From Oscheius dolichura (taxonomy: Eukaryota; Nematoda; Chromadorea; Rhabditida; Rhabditidae), in the NCBI GenBank assembly GCA_932521035.1, contig OW051497.1, positions 6,324,001 to 6,388,000 of the forward strand: a stretch of DNA of 64,000 nt. The letters are read 5' to 3'. The notes below the pieces were generated by a model, which had not been told where the DNA came from, did no database searches, and saw only the letters and a list, made by a program, of their open reading frames with translations. Numbering within the stretch: the first letter of the stretch is position 1; each line of letters begins with the position of its first letter. Below are positions 35,901 through 48,094 of the stretch, in pieces. Position numbers and translations under genes: made by a program.

Positions 35901-36885
35901 ATCAGGCCCCAGAGTGTTTTTATCTCCTGTTCCAAATTTTCCATTATCGTGTCCTGGCTTTGACAGGAATCTGAAGGATTGTTTACAGACAGCCAGTAGT
36001 TGTTTTCACCTGCCAACTTGAAGTATCCGCCACGCGTCGTTTTTTAGATTGTTTTGATGTTCTGAGTCCACTGCCAACACTTCTTTTCCTGTGGCTGATT
36101 CAGTAAATTGAGGTGTCAGGAAAAACTGAGCGAAGCGATCAAGTGCAGGCTGCAAAACATTGAATTATCAGGAAAACAGACTCACGAATAATGAGTCTGG
36201 TTTCACGTCGAAGTGGTAGTTTGTGTGATCAGAAGATGTAAATGCATTTGACGTTCCAGCATTGGCAGAGAGGAACTGCAAAGGAGACTAAATTTTAAAG
36301 GGAATCAAGGTTACCTTGCTGTACTCATTCTCTGATGGGTATTTTTCCGTGCCCAAAAAGAGCATATGTTCACAGAAATGGGCAGTTCCAGGCATATCCC
36401 ACGGATCGTGGAGATGTCCTACAGCGACGTCCATGGCAGCTGCGGCCATGTCGGCTGTCGAGTCAGAAACCAGGAGCACTTGTAGACGATTCTTCAACAC
36501 AAGTCCTCGATACTGAATATTAAGAAAAGTGTAATATATAAAATAAGGGCAAACCTCTCGAGCATCCTTTGCAGACTTGTTGAACGATGTGCAACGACTA
36601 ATTATGGCCTGCTCACCCATCCTGACGGCAGCGCTGAATAGCAAAATCGAATGACTAATGGGAATTATGAAAGCGGAAAATTGTGTTGATGAAAGCGAAG
36701 CAATAAAGGCGGGTCAGTGTTATATCCACTCGGGGATTAATTGATTACCGGGGGTGCGACTTAAGCAAAGGAGCAAAAAGTGCTTACTTGGGAGCTTTGC
36801 TGCCTCCGGCTGAGCTGTAGAGTCGGATCTCCGAGGTAAGGAACCGCGTTCCTAGACTAACCACCCGACGTCCCAACAAGAGCAT
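32990..36885 (-). CDS. Insulin-degrading-enzyme-type M16 zinc protease
   Basis: Insulysin family peptidase that degrades small peptides such as insulin-like hormones. The active site [10 protein letters not shown] (inverted HxxEH zinc motif) is encoded at 36351-36380, with the downstream zinc-ligand helix containing EVLAVDSEH near 36060-36080. The middle domains show [16 protein letters not shown]-type and GRPL-like segments, and the C-terminal half has [18 protein letters not shown] near 33640-33710, the hallmark of the catalytically silent half. The stop is TAG at 32990. Around fifteen exons with introns of 35-60 nt; total near 1000 residues, as usual for the family. The N-terminus [16 protein letters not shown] is Arg-rich and amphipathic, like a mitochondrial presequence. 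TTTGCAG lies just before the ATG. Assignment is secure; the exact orthologue among nematode IDE paralogues is not. Confidence 0.93.
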
Positions 36886-37464
36886 AAGCTGCTCTGCAAA
36901 AAAATCACTAAATTAAAGGAAATATAAAACATGAGGGAGAGAATGGACGAAACATAAAAGAACGCAAAGGTGAAACAAGAAATTTCCTGGTAACCAAATG
37001 TCACAATTGCATGCCCTGGGGGAATTCTTCTTCACTCTGAAGAAGCTGACTGATACTCTAATCAATCCGAGTTTTCCTAGATAAACAGAGGACAATTTAT
37101 TACAAATAAAATATGTACAAGGGAGTTATAAGGATGAGAACGAGGTAAGTACTAAGGTTTAACTAGATGCAAATGACATCAGCTACGCAGACGCCGCGGC
37201 ATTTTTTCACTGACGCAATGACCTCCTACGGTGACTCTTTACAATGAATATAACAAGTGTCTTGATAACCAAAGGAGTTTTTCTAATTTCTTTGTTGCGG
37301 ATATTATTTTCCTGAATTATTCTACAAGGTTTCAAAAGAACGATGGCCAATATTCTGTTTTGATGAAAATTAAAATGATATAAGAGATTTTCTAAAGGTG
37401 AAAAGCTAAAAATAAAACGTGTAGAATGAAATTTCAGTTATTATCCGGAAGAGAACCGCAACAG
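36886..37464. other. Intergenic, no gene seen
   Basis: Between the M16 protease start and the b561-like 3' end, both on the - strand. AT-rich with no supported ORF. It includes the acceptor-like TTTGCAG (- strand) adjoining the protease ATG. Confidence 0.5.
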
Positions 37465-38511
37465 TCAGTCGAACGCGTGGAGCACCATCAAGACGCACAA
37501 ACCACAGCAAAGTGCAACTGCCGAAATTAAAAACAAAATCAAGGTGATGTTTTTCCACTTCTAAAAGGCACATTAGGAACCAAATATGTTTTTGCTTACC
37601 TTGGCACAGTCCGATTCAAATACAATCTTCCCAGCGGGGGTGGCGCGGTTCATTTTCCATTCTAATAATATTATTATTTCTGCATTTTTAATGATATTAC
37701 CCCTGTATGAAATTATGCCCTTTATTCCCATTGAGAGAATCAAAGCAACCAGGTATAGAATCCACATGGCCATGGCAGCTGTGGAATGGATGAACATCCG
37801 ATTGAAAAAGACTGTAGCGATCAGAAGAGCTATCACTGAAAACGGATATTCCCCGGCCGGCCGACTCTGCCTTACTCGCAAGGATAACCGATGTAAATCC
37901 GCAGATTCGGTGTGTCCAAACAAATCGTTTCCTTTTCCGACTTCCTTCTTTGCATCTAAATTTGTTGCTGTTTTGATTGTTGCCATTTCGCCCCCTCATG
38001 GAAGAACCATAATTCTGCGAAATGATTTACCTGAAGAAGGCATTAATTGGCTGAGCAACAGCCAGAATAATAGCAAGCGTGCCTATGAGACTGTGCCAGC
38101 TTCCTACGTTCATGCCCTTAAATTAACATTAATAGCAGCGATAGCAGCAACTATACCGTAAAGGGTATCTGGGGGCCGGTCCACTCTCTCTCGGATACAA
38201 TAATACAGATTGTTCCCATAAATACACCAACGAGCCCGACCGTGTTGAGGGCTCGATGCATCTGAACAATTTTTCCTTAAGAAGAATAGAACTGGTCTTA
38301 CAGAAAACCACATTTTCACTCCACAGTAAACAGTTTCATATCCACGGAAATGACGAGCAAAAAGTACCCCGGTGACAATGAAAATACCCCAGGAAATTGT
38401 CATAAAAAGACCTGAAATAATTATGAAAGTGATGGAATGGTTCTTACCATGAGCAATGCGAAAATAGTCAGGATAAGCTAAAACAGCTCTTTTCTCGAGA
38501 GTATGAGACAT
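37465..38511 (-). CDS. Cytochrome b561-like transmembrane protein
   Basis: Multi-pass heme membrane protein of the b561 type, expected to move electrons across a membrane. The start MSHTLEKRAVLAY leads into a first helix (ITFIIISGLFMTISWGIFIV), then a Tyr/Arg loop. Helix 2 follows QMHRALNTVGLV, helix 3 contains HSLIGTLAIILAVAQP, helix 4 THRICGFTSVILAM; these give three of the expected heme-ligand His residues in consecutive helices, and a fifth helix follows. The last exon adds a final hydrophobic anchor (ITLILFLISAVALCC) and TGA at 37465-37467. Introns of about 37-40 nt interrupt it, including one inside SYR|EWKMN. A DOMON domain, often fused to b561 cores, is absent. The basic loop between helices 3 and 4 is unusually long. 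Function in this lineage is inferred. Confidence 0.8.
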
Positions 38512-39528
38512 GATATACGTGACCTCCCACGGAACTGATTGCCTCTATGGAAATGGTCTCGACTACGTGCGTATGACTAGTACTTCCACGAGGTCGTAAT
38601 AGAAGATCAAGTTGTAGAAATGGGGGAATTAGCCTGCTAGTAGAAATGGTTAGAAGTCACGAGACTGAACGTCGTACCATGCTGTTTGAACTTGTAAGCA
38701 GTCAATTATAGGTAATAGAAGTTCTTAGACTTTTGATGATAACTCCCGTCTGAACAAACTGTTTTTCAGGGGAGACAGAAATCTAATCAAGGGTGATGAT
38801 CAGGAAAGAACTACAATGATAGGCTACACGAAGTTATGCAAAACATTGTTATGTCTGGAACACCCGTACCCAACCGATATCTAATTATGTAAAACTGGGC
38901 TACGCCAAGGAAGTTAAAACAGGAACACGGCAGAGAAGCTATGAAAAGACTATCTGTGAGGTGGCTGAGCTATTAGTGTGCTGCACATCAGACATAGTGT
39001 GTTATTGTGTTGAAATATGGGAGATTGGTGTGGCTCGGTATAAATTACCTTATTCAGCGGCACGGACTCATTGAAACAGATCTGATGAAGATCTCTCTCC
39101 AGCTATGTTTTGGCTGACCTTTTCAGCTTCAACGATTAAAGTGTGGAGTCCCGGATCCCTCTCCTCATTGAGAGTAAATGTATTCCTTCTCATGCTACTT
39201 TTGAATCTACTTTAGGCCCGTTCCATTTGCAGTTCGAATTTTAAGCTGCTTCTTAATTCTTCACTGCTCGGCAACCAGTTAAATCGCCACGTCGAACGAT
39301 ATTTATTTTGACGGAAACAAAAGGCTCTCATATTTAGACTGCTCAGAAAAACACAAGATACAGAAGGCTCTATGATATTCTAAGGTATCCATCGCCGTAC
39401 ACATTCAGATACAGTTGCACCGACCCGTAGGAATTTGTCGGTCAGGCTACTCCTTCGCAAACATCACCAGCCTAACCCAGTAAAGCCAAGAAAAGCAATA
39501 ATAGAGGACATAGTGTGAAAGAGGGAGT
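38512..39528. other. Intergenic, no gene seen
   Basis: About 1 kb between the b561-like start and the globin 3' end. Purine-rich on the + strand. No supported ORF, RNA or repeat. Confidence 0.5.
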
Positions 39529-41118
39529 TTAGAATTGATGGGGGGAGCTGTAGCCGCCGTTGATGCTGTGGCCGCTGGGTTCTCCATAACTTCCGGAGCC
39601 GAAGGATCCACCACTTTGGGTGTATCCAGCTGAAGAATGGGCGCCCATACCGTTCTCCAGTTGTTGATGACCCTGGCTCAACCTTCCGGACTGCTTCCGT
39701 TTCCACTCATCCATGTATCCACATTTCATGCCGTCCACCTGTGTAAAAAATGTTTTTAGGAGCGAAGGGGCAACCCACAAGGAAGCTGATCAACGAGATC
39801 CATGCCTTGGCGCACTCTCTCTTCGGTCGAATGCAGTCCTGCTTAGTGATGACCTCGGCCAGACATTCTCCGAAGATGTCCCAGAGACTTCCACAACTCT
39901 TCTGGCTCATGTTCACGTGAGAAGCTCCAATATCCATGCAGCGTGCCTAAAAAGCAACAATATGTCATGTAGAGGTTAATGTGAAAGGGATGCCAAGGAA
40001 TAGATAATTACCTGCACAATTTTTCCTGGTTGGTTGAGGTCGTTCATCAGGGAGTCCAGTAATTCGAATAGGACCTACATAAATCTGTTGCCTGGAGCTG
40101 CCCGGATTCCTACCTTTGAGTGCATGGTCAAGTCACAACATTGGTTGGACTTGAATCCCTCAACGATGGACATTTTCTGGAACATCTCCCTCGCCACGTT
40201 CGATTTGAAACACAACAATTTGAAGACTTGGGAGAAGACGTTTTGGTTCATTTTCAGTTTCTGCCAGGAAGACTGAATCAAACCCAGCTGATAGCTAAAG
40301 ATGCTTCGATTTTATATAACTGGGAAACGGTCTACTTCGACAGTTTGGCGCTGTCTATAAGCGACAGTCCACCATCTCCCGTCACTTCCATCTGATTGGC
40401 AGCCCTGCTTAACCGTCTTCCCTGCTGATTACCCATTTCCTCGCCGGCCAAGGAGAGCTTCGGTTTGAAGTATCTGGAAGGAATAAGTCACATTGGACAG
40501 TAGGGCCACGTGATATCATTTGCATTCAAGAGCATATGGAGAGATCATTTGACAAAAGGACTGCAGGCGGCCCTCGAGTCAAGCTCTTCAACGCAGAGAC
40601 GTCTAAGCGATGACTTCATAGCTTAATTGAAAGATGAGGGGAACGCAGTTGCCCAAATGAGGAAGGATTCATTGACATTTGGATGGGAACATCAGCATCG
40701 CTCTGGAGGCGTGGCTAGCTGAACGCCACGAGGCTGGTTGCATAGCCACGACAAGGTTTTAGTAAGGGTCTGCAAGACGTTCAATCTCTAGGTGCCATTG
40801 GGCCGCCTGGAGAAGGCATCTCCAAAAATGCAACATCCATTTATCAAAAGAAGCCCGAGCAAATAAACATACTTGAGTTCGGCGCAGTCAGTGCTGAGAC
40901 GGTGCAGGAGGTTTGGAGCGGAATCTCCCTCTGAGTGTTGGACAGGAAGACGATGACAGCCACCGACTGATACACGCGGGGTACTTCGTGGAGTTACCTG
41001 AGAAGTTATTCAGTGGAAACATGCCAGTTAGTAAAGGAAGTACAGTAGTCTTTTCATGTCTGGGAGCAAAAGTGTCTGCAAAAGTGGCAACATTATAAGC
41101 ACCGTTGGGGGCGCCCAT
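39529..41118 (-). CDS. Globin with extended N- and C-termini
   Basis: Nematode globin (glb family), a heme protein for oxygen or redox sensing. Helix A contains LIQSSWQKL; helix E has TMHSKVLFELL with the distal His; helix F has DIGASHVNM with the proximal His. G and H helices follow, then a Gly/Ser-rich tail ending SSPHQF. Exons descending: 41118-40998, 40930-40873, 40473-40336, 40294-40114, 40074-40012, 39946-39779 and 39738-39529. Phases close at 939 nt, 312 residues, so about 150 residues beyond the globin fold. This model starts at MGAPNGAYN. An alternative first exon at 41913-41987 (MGNEQS...) can join the same second exon, see separate entry. Assignment of the fold is secure; the N-terminal exons rest on splice phase only. 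Confidence 0.83.
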
Positions 41119-41912
41119 GGTCTATCGGAATGCATTCTGACATGAATAGAAAATCGTCGTAAGTTAGCTGGCAAAACAGCTCATCCCGTACCCGCGCAAA
41201 GTTGTCGCCTCTTCAAAAACCTATTGCCCTAAGGGGTAAACATGAAGGTTAGCACGCCAAGCAGCACAGAGCAGATCATGGCACATTTCCGCACCATGAG
41301 GACAAGCGACATCTCTGACGTGAATTATTAAGTAAAGGCCATAATGGCTCTTCGTACATTTTCTTAGTCCCATCAGAGCAGAAGATACAAAGCTCAACGC
41401 GGAAGTTATAGGAAAGAAAACCATCCGGGTGAGGGGAACAAAGAGTTCTTTGATTTGCGCTGTTGTGATGGCCTAATCCGGGTTGATTGACTCTCTGCAG
41501 AGGCACCGGAACTGCTCGTTGAGAAATGCGCCTCGGAAAATTTATTATCAGTCCAGAATGTTCATTCTGCCCCTATCTTCCGCCGTCTTCACTTTCTTCT
41601 CACTTATTGTTCTCAAATGTTTCAAAACTGACTAACCATTATAAATATTTTAAAACGAACTGATTGCTCAACTGGTGTCATGTGAACAGCAGGTGTAACC
41701 TTTAACTGGTTGAGAATAGTTTAAGCAAGCATTAGCTGGGCAGGTATATTTTGGGATTTCTGGTAACTCCCATTTCACAAAATACAGAATATTTTTGGTA
41801 CAAGCTCAAAAGACCGAGAAATCTGAAGAGATTTGAGCCGACTGTTGACGGGATACACTTATAGGTCCGAATGCACATAAGTTCAAACAGAGACTGCTAC
41901 CGTAAGCCTTAC

Positions 41913-41987
41913 CTGTCGTAGGAAGTTAGCGTCGACGGAGTGGCGGCTCTTCATCTCCGCTGGGGAGGCAGATTGCTCGTTTCCCAT
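41913..41987 (-). CDS. Alternative first exon of the globin (myristoylation-type N-terminus)
   Basis: A 25-codon exon, MGNEQSASPAEMKSRHS..., with TTACAG directly before the ATG and a consensus GTAAGG donor in phase 0. Gly2 with Ser6 fits the N-myristoylation consensus MGxxxS. It can be joined in frame to globin exon 2 if the second AG of the tandem acceptor (CAG|AG) at 40930-40928 is used. Whether it belongs to the globin or to an independent transcript cannot be settled from sequence alone. Confidence 0.5.
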
Positions 41988-44900
41988 CTGTAATATGTTG
42001 GTTATTCCGAAGGGTCAAAGGAACATTGAGGGAGGGAGAGAGGAACCGAGTATCAGTAAGAGTGCTACTCATTGAATAAACCCAGCCATGTAATCACGTA
42101 GAGAGGCGGTTTTCCGAGAACAAAAACTTTAACGGAATAGCATAAAATAAATGAACACGAGTTCGCTTTCTTGTGTTCGATCTACTCTCTAAAAATGCAT
42201 TCAGATGATGTTGAGGAAATTGTAGCTTTTTATAGCTGGGAGGATAAAACATCTCATTAGTCGTCGAAGGAATAGCATGACGAGACTTTTTGCAACTAGT
42301 TTCAGCCTTCAGACGGCTGGGATAGCTTCAAAGGGATGTAATATGTCGGAGGGGATGTGTACAGACTCTACGAGAGCTGGTGGGTAAAAATAATGGAATA
42401 CGAAATCAGTGTCATGATGAAAACAAACAGGCATAAAGTACAAAACCCTATAAACCGGAATTGTTTGGCATAAGAAATATATTATAAATAGACGGAAGAG
42501 CCATTTGGAGAGGCAGTTTTTGAGATGGAACTGGGAGTTTCACTCTAAAATTATGCACGAATGCATTCGAAGCAGAAATCAGACGACTTCTGCATTTGAG
42601 AAAACAGGACAAATGATGCTTCAAAACAGATGGAACAATATATAGTCAGGAAGGAAGTCTTTAGAAACTAAATAGCACCACATGGCTGATTCCGAACATC
42701 TTAGAGTGTGAGGCGCCTGATCCAGTGTGAAGCGGGCATGGGAAAGGTATCTTTAGAACAGCATTGTAAAATATCCACTACCATTACGTTGAATGGCTTC
42801 CCTGCGAATTTTCAAATGCTGAGACTTTGAACAACGTGAATAAGGTGCTTGCTCTTGGCTGAGCTTTAGAATTAAAATCAAAAATAGACTACGTAAGTAT
42901 AAATAATTTTTGATAAGCAATGGGAGTCTATTAGACATTATAAATAGGTAACCTAATTTAAGTCGGTGACGACATAGATGATGTGTACAGGAAAAGGAAA
43001 TATTGTTGCGCGTTTCCGCTACAATTGAATCTTTAGAGAGTATAGGTAATTTTTTGTTGTTACAGGGGAGAAGTGGCTCAAGTGGGAGGACAGCCCTCCA
43101 GCCACCCTCCTTTTAAACGGTAATAAAAAATAAATCATAATTTCACAGGTGTTTTGGATGATCGATTCACATGCGCAAGAATAGGTTAAAAAGGTGGCAG
43201 ACCAGAATAGTTACTCCGGAAATAGGCCTAATTGTTAAGAAGCTTGAATAATTCCCTAGTGGTAATTAGAATTTTTAAAGAGAAGAAAAAAAAAATTGAA
43301 AAAGTTGACCTCTGTGAGCAGACTGATGATCTCATTCGTAGTTAAGGCTGGCTGTGACAAATATAGACGATACAAGTAGTTGATCATTGGTAGACGTGAT
43401 TGCGGAAGGCCGCGGAAATTAGGGAACATCCACGCGGTATTGAAAAACGTTAATAGAAGATGGCACACTGAAGAAGGACCGTACAAAACTTTTGAATAAA
43501 ATATGAGTTTGCTGAAGGGGTTTCGTAAACATCGGCAATCGGATAAAGGATGTCTAGTTAGATTTGAGCCAAACAAGGGAGTATGGAAGTAAATGAGCTG
43601 GAATCTGCAATGACAACTAATATAACCAAAAACATAAGGGAGCAGGGAAGGGAAGCATAAAAACATCAAAAGGTGTCACTATGCAAAAACAAAGTCAGTA
43701 GACTGCGCACTACGTCAAGCAGGAAGGACGGACTTTTGCTATAAGTTAACAGGCTTATTGACGATTTAAAGAAAAGGAAGGAGATGTGAGAGAGTCCAGC
43801 TAGCTCCTGGCTTCCTTCTTCCTCGTCTTCAGCTGTTTCCCATTCACATGAGAGGTGATTCGGGTCATGTCGAGTGACAGAAAGAGTAGACCCGGATGCA
43901 AAAACCGCAGCGACGTCGGAAACTCTTAAGTGTAATATGCGACGGCAAAGGTAAGTGGATTATCTGGCGACGAAGAGGCGGTCAAGTAAACATTACTCCA
44001 TAGATACACCTTGACGGCTATTTTGAGGAGGCAAGCTTCAATTTATGTTAGTGACATCGTTGACTACCACCCAAAGTGGTCTCTGCCGCATAAGCCAACC
44101 ACTCCTTCTGCTTATCCTATCTTACTGGAGTAATAATTCATAAAGAAGAAAAAAGGACCAAATTGCAGCAAATACTTGAGAAACTATGATCAATTCCAGG
44201 CTGCAGAAAAGTAGTAGACGTATTCTATTACACTTCAAAAATAGGAAAGGTGGAGAGGCCACCAGTGGGAGCCTTTCAAATGTTTACATCCGATTGAAAA
44301 GACTGGTGACAGATTGATTTAGTCCAAAACAATCGTTTATTTCATTCAATACCGAAATATGTTTAAATATAATGGCTCTAGTATGTTTACACAATGGTCA
44401 TTTTACCAATTCATCTTCATACAGCACGATTTGTACTAGGGGGCAATAGTCCTTCATTAAAATTTAAAGACTAAGCCAAAATCTGGCAAACAGCCAAAAA
44501 AATGGTTGTTGCCTCTTTGAGGAGGTCGTAGTAAATGAGCAGAAGCGGTTTAGAAAAGTCGCGGGAGGGGCTTAAGCTCAATGAGCTCGGGAGCACTTTT
44601 GGCTTAAGGAGAACGTCATTTTTGAAAATGGCGGCGACACAACCGTAAATCCAAATGACATGTAGGTAAAATGGAGAAACCAAGGCACAATGGATCACAA
44701 ATCCAAAGGAAATAAACGTTATGCTTTAGTAGAGAATCAAATTTGCGGAGGAGAGGGTGATAGTTCCAGGTAGAGAGGGAGCGAGGTGGAGGACTAGGGG
44801 ATCTAATGCGGCAGCGTCCTTGATTTGAATATATTAATTTGAAAGAAGCAACAATTCCAGCAGCAGTAATACGGGGTAAAGGAAGCGACTTTCCACTGAT

Positions 44901-45194
44901 ACGAGTAATTTATCTTTACCCATTCCTCTCAGAATGACGCTGTTCCGGCAGTGTTTTGCGTTCCGAAAAGTTATCCAAATGTTCTGGGAACATATGCCTA
45001 GTACCTATTGCTAACACATTGGCTAATTGCCTTCCAATTAGCCGTACTTCTCACGAATATTTACTGTTACAGAATAAAACATTTATCAAAACATAACCTT
45101 TATTCAGAAAGCTTACATGATCTGTACAGAATACGATTAAAACCGTAGAGCATGTGTCCATACCGGGAAATATTATTAGGAGTAGAGACCAGGG
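41988..45194. other. Purine-rich gene-poor stretch upstream of the globin
   Basis: No supported gene. The + strand is A/G-rich (41 of 60 bases at 43741-43800), so the - strand, the coding strand of the neighbouring globin, is pyrimidine-rich, mirroring 10681-14884. A 137-codon - strand ORF at 43256-43669 is hydrophobic and AT-rich but has no recognisable domain. Confidence 0.5.
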
Positions 45195-45556
45195 TCAATC
45201 TCTCTGTTGAAGCAACAAGCGCCCGGAAAAGAACAGAATAGTAGCCAGCAGACCGAGACACACCATGCCGAAAACAACTCTGAATTCGACTTGAACTGAT
45301 TCAGAAAGAACTTACATTGCCCATGTTTCAAAATGGAAACAACACTGAAAGGGATTGTCATCACAACAGTTGTAGTAATGGACAAAGGACCCCGCAGGAC
45401 AGCTGAAAGAAGTTAGTGGGTATGTTCCAACTATTACTCTTCTCCTCCTTGGAAATTGAGCGGTTGTAGAGGGGAGAGTGGTACAAGAGGGCATGACCAC
45501 ACAGACGGAGTAGCATCGACAGAAGCTAACGTCGAGACGAAGAACAATAGCAGCAT
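45195..45556 (-). CDS. Small cysteine-rich type I membrane protein
   Basis: Three exons on the - strand give a protein of about 85 residues. Signal peptide MLLLFFVSTLASVDA; a Pro/Leu-rich ectodomain; a compact Cys cluster CPAGSFVHYYNCCDDNPFQC continuing CC; one transmembrane helix (VVFGMVCLGLLATILFF); and a short cytosolic end LLLQQRD. The intron donors are GTAATA after 45435-45440 and GTAAGT near 45315, both about 36 nt introns that keep frame. TATTTAG abuts the ATG, supporting the start by trans-splicing. The Cys spacing (C-x9-CC-x5-CC) recalls short membrane Cys-cluster proteins of nematodes, but I do not recognise a named family. The conserved layout of signal, Cys cluster and anchor makes a real gene likely. 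Confidence 0.75.
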
Positions 45557-46093
45557 CTAAATAGCTAACACGAGTGCCTTGTAGACCGACAGAAAAGAGT
45601 ATGTTACCAGAAGAGGATGGTCGAATGGACTAACAATAGATAGGTGGATTGAAAACGAGTCACCAGAGTGGCGCCGATCTGGTCGACTGGGCAGGTGGCG
45701 TAACTATTACGGTAAATCCCAATGGCTCTCGGGACCGGAAATAGGAAAAGAAAAACAGTCGTAACTGTGTGGTTTATGCAGAGAGCGGTTTACATTGGGT
45801 GCTAACTGTTACTTTCTTTGGCTCATGGATCAGACTCTTGGAGTTGTTATCCCTTCCTAGAGAAATTTAGTGGTTTACAGAGTAACCCGATTCGGTCAAG
45901 GTATCATAGTTTTATTTATTACCGCTTTTGGCGGGATTGGTTGAATATCTTAAAAAAGTACATTGTTTATTGTTTTAGTAATATGGTGGTATTGCACAAC
46001 ACCCGTCGATTATCACAGCCAACAGGTTCCTGCGCACCGCACTCTGACTGGTTTCCTGGCAAAAGTGAGATCATTAAGTAAAAAGAAGGAGAT
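45557..46093. other. Intergenic, no gene seen
   Basis: Short unsupported ORFs only, between the small membrane protein start and the receptor 3' end. Confidence 0.5.
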
Positions 46094-47553
46094 TTAGATG
46101 CGAGTAACTTGTGACCGTTGCTGGCTGCTGGATATATTAGCTACAGTGGATCTCCTTCTTCTCGAGAAAATCTCAGACAACCCGGAAGGGGTGAGGACTC
46201 CTTCGTGTGGCTTGGTACATCGGAACAAGCGATAATAAACAATCACTGAAAATGCCTTTGATTGAGTTAGAAATTGAAACAGACCGATTAGGCGTAATAT
46301 GGAGTTTCTGTATGCTTTGTTTAGAAGAAGCACGCATATTGTGTCGGCTGTTCCATTTAAGGACAAGATGAAAATTAAACAGTTCACAAGTGCTGGAAAG
46401 GCTGTTATGAATCTGTGCTGTGTCACTAACTGTTGTTTTTATATCCAATTCTTACGGTGATCACAATGAGGAATGCGGGGACCACTAGAACAAGAAAATA
46501 GATGGACATCTGAAAGTGATTCATTAATTCTCATGTTTACGCGCATGAGTGATAATCAGCCGTGTTCACTTAAAAAACAGATGATTTCTGGGGCACACGA
46601 TCATTTAAAATTAACCAAAAACACTACAATTTCGCACAAAAAAAGATACCTGAGTCACTTTTAGTGGTAAGTATGGCATACCTGAAGGACTAGGGACTTG
46701 AGATAGGCCATTTGTAAATCGGCTGTTCTCTTGGAAACAGTTTCCGACGAATTCTTCAATTCGTAGAAAGAGACAGCCGCCATAACTCCACAGAAAAAGG
46801 TCCCACTGACTATAAAAAACAGAATAAGATAGACCGCTACATTGAGCCAGAAGTTTCCTTCGACGATGTATACAACAACCCCTTCCTCGTCTAGTTGCCT
46901 CGGTACGTATTGAAAAGTCTGAGGAGTGGGAGTTAATAGGGGTAATTTCAACTACTCACTGCTCGAGCGATTTCTTTGTTTTTAGCAGCATCTGGTGCCA
47001 ACACAATTCCCAAGAAAATAACACAACTTAGTGTGATGGTGTAGGTCAAAATGACAAGCCCGTCGTAGAAGTGTTTCTTCTTTAGCTTCCTGTCATACCT
47101 CAGCAGAGAATAAACTCTATGAATATAAATGTGGAGGATGGTATCTGCCGTGCCTAGAACAATTTCTTCTTATAGTAAACAAATAATGTAGTAGTTACCA
47201 ACGAGAAGGAAGAGCCCAATAGAAAGCTGAACATGTGTAGAGATATGGAATAAGCTCAAAAAGCCATAAGGGCGTCCGGCGATATTTGGCGAATAAATGA
47301 CGGGAGTTGCCCCACTGTTAAACAGTATTTCGGCCAAAGTGGCCCTGACAATGGAGTTATTTTATGATTAACAACAATCATACCAAATAAGATGATTCAG
47401 CAATAAGTTGCTGTACTGCCGTATTTGTCGAGGAGTTCGAAAAATGATACAGTAGGCGGCGAGAGCGGCAACTGGGATGACAACGACTGTTCCCAGATGC
47501 ATTAATAGAATAAATTCTGTGGGTTCAGGATAAGGATCATCGTTTGAATCCAT
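46094..47553 (-). CDS. Seven-transmembrane chemoreceptor, srh-like
   Basis: Serpentine receptor of the nematode Str superfamily, closest in feel to the srh class, presumably acting in sensory cilia. The start MDSNDDPYPEPTEFILLMHL leads into TM1; then IIFRTPRQIRQYSNLLLNHLIW (TM1/TM2 loop) is typical of srh. TM3 region VGTADTILHIYIHRVYSLLR, TM4 region LTYTITLSCVIFLGIVLAP, TM5 around NVAVYLILFFIVSG and an intracellular loop with SETVSKRTADLQMAYLKSLVLQ. TM6 MSIYFLVLVVPAFLIVIT and TM7 AFPALVNCLIFILSLNGTAD lead to NKAYRNSI and a basic Ser-rich tail. The last introns are 38 nt each; the TM6-TM7 join uses GTAAGA..ACACAG. TAA lies at 46094-46096. Identification at superfamily level is firm, class level moderate. 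Confidence 0.82.
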
Positions 47554-48094
47554 TAGAACAGAGGTGACTTTATTCGAAATCGGAGTTGGTTAAAAGATTG
47601 TAGCTACGGACGGAACAGGTGTTATTCAAGTCCAGCGACCACGGAGATGACAACAGAAGTGTGTAAGCTGAACTCGTGCCACGACGCGGGGGATATTCTG
47701 AATAGGCGCGTCAAATAGCTCAGAAGGCGTAAAATTTGATCCACATGTTTCACAAGTACAATTCGGAAGAGCATGTGTTCATAGAGCATACGGATATACC
47801 AAACGGGGTAGAATTTATTTAGCTTACAGTCCGAGTTGTAGACTACTTCTAGTCTGTAGCCATCATCGAACCGCCCGACAATTGATGACGATCATGTAGA
47901 CAGGCCATTTAAAGGGCGTCCGACAAGGAGTTGTGTAAGGTCGCCATCGAACTCCCCTTTGCATCAGACAGCATTAACCTACCCTTTTGCATCGTTAACC
48001 TCGTCCGTAGCAAAGATTCTAATTAGTAACTAGTCGCGTTTATCTTATCTCTTCCTATGGCCTCTGCTATATCCCCAACATTTCATTTTCAGTT
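47554..48094. other. Divergent intergenic region
   Basis: Between the receptor (-) and the UGT (+), so it should hold both promoters. The right end has CATTTTCAG just before the UGT ATG, a leader acceptor. No TATA box stands out. Confidence 0.5.

Noticed and set aside
37586-38161. 191-codon + strand ORF
   Set aside because: It is antisense to the b561-like gene, whose helices and introns are coherent on the - strand.
43256-43669. 137-codon - strand hydrophobic ORF
   Set aside because: It is AT-rich, with no ATG context, splice support or family resemblance.
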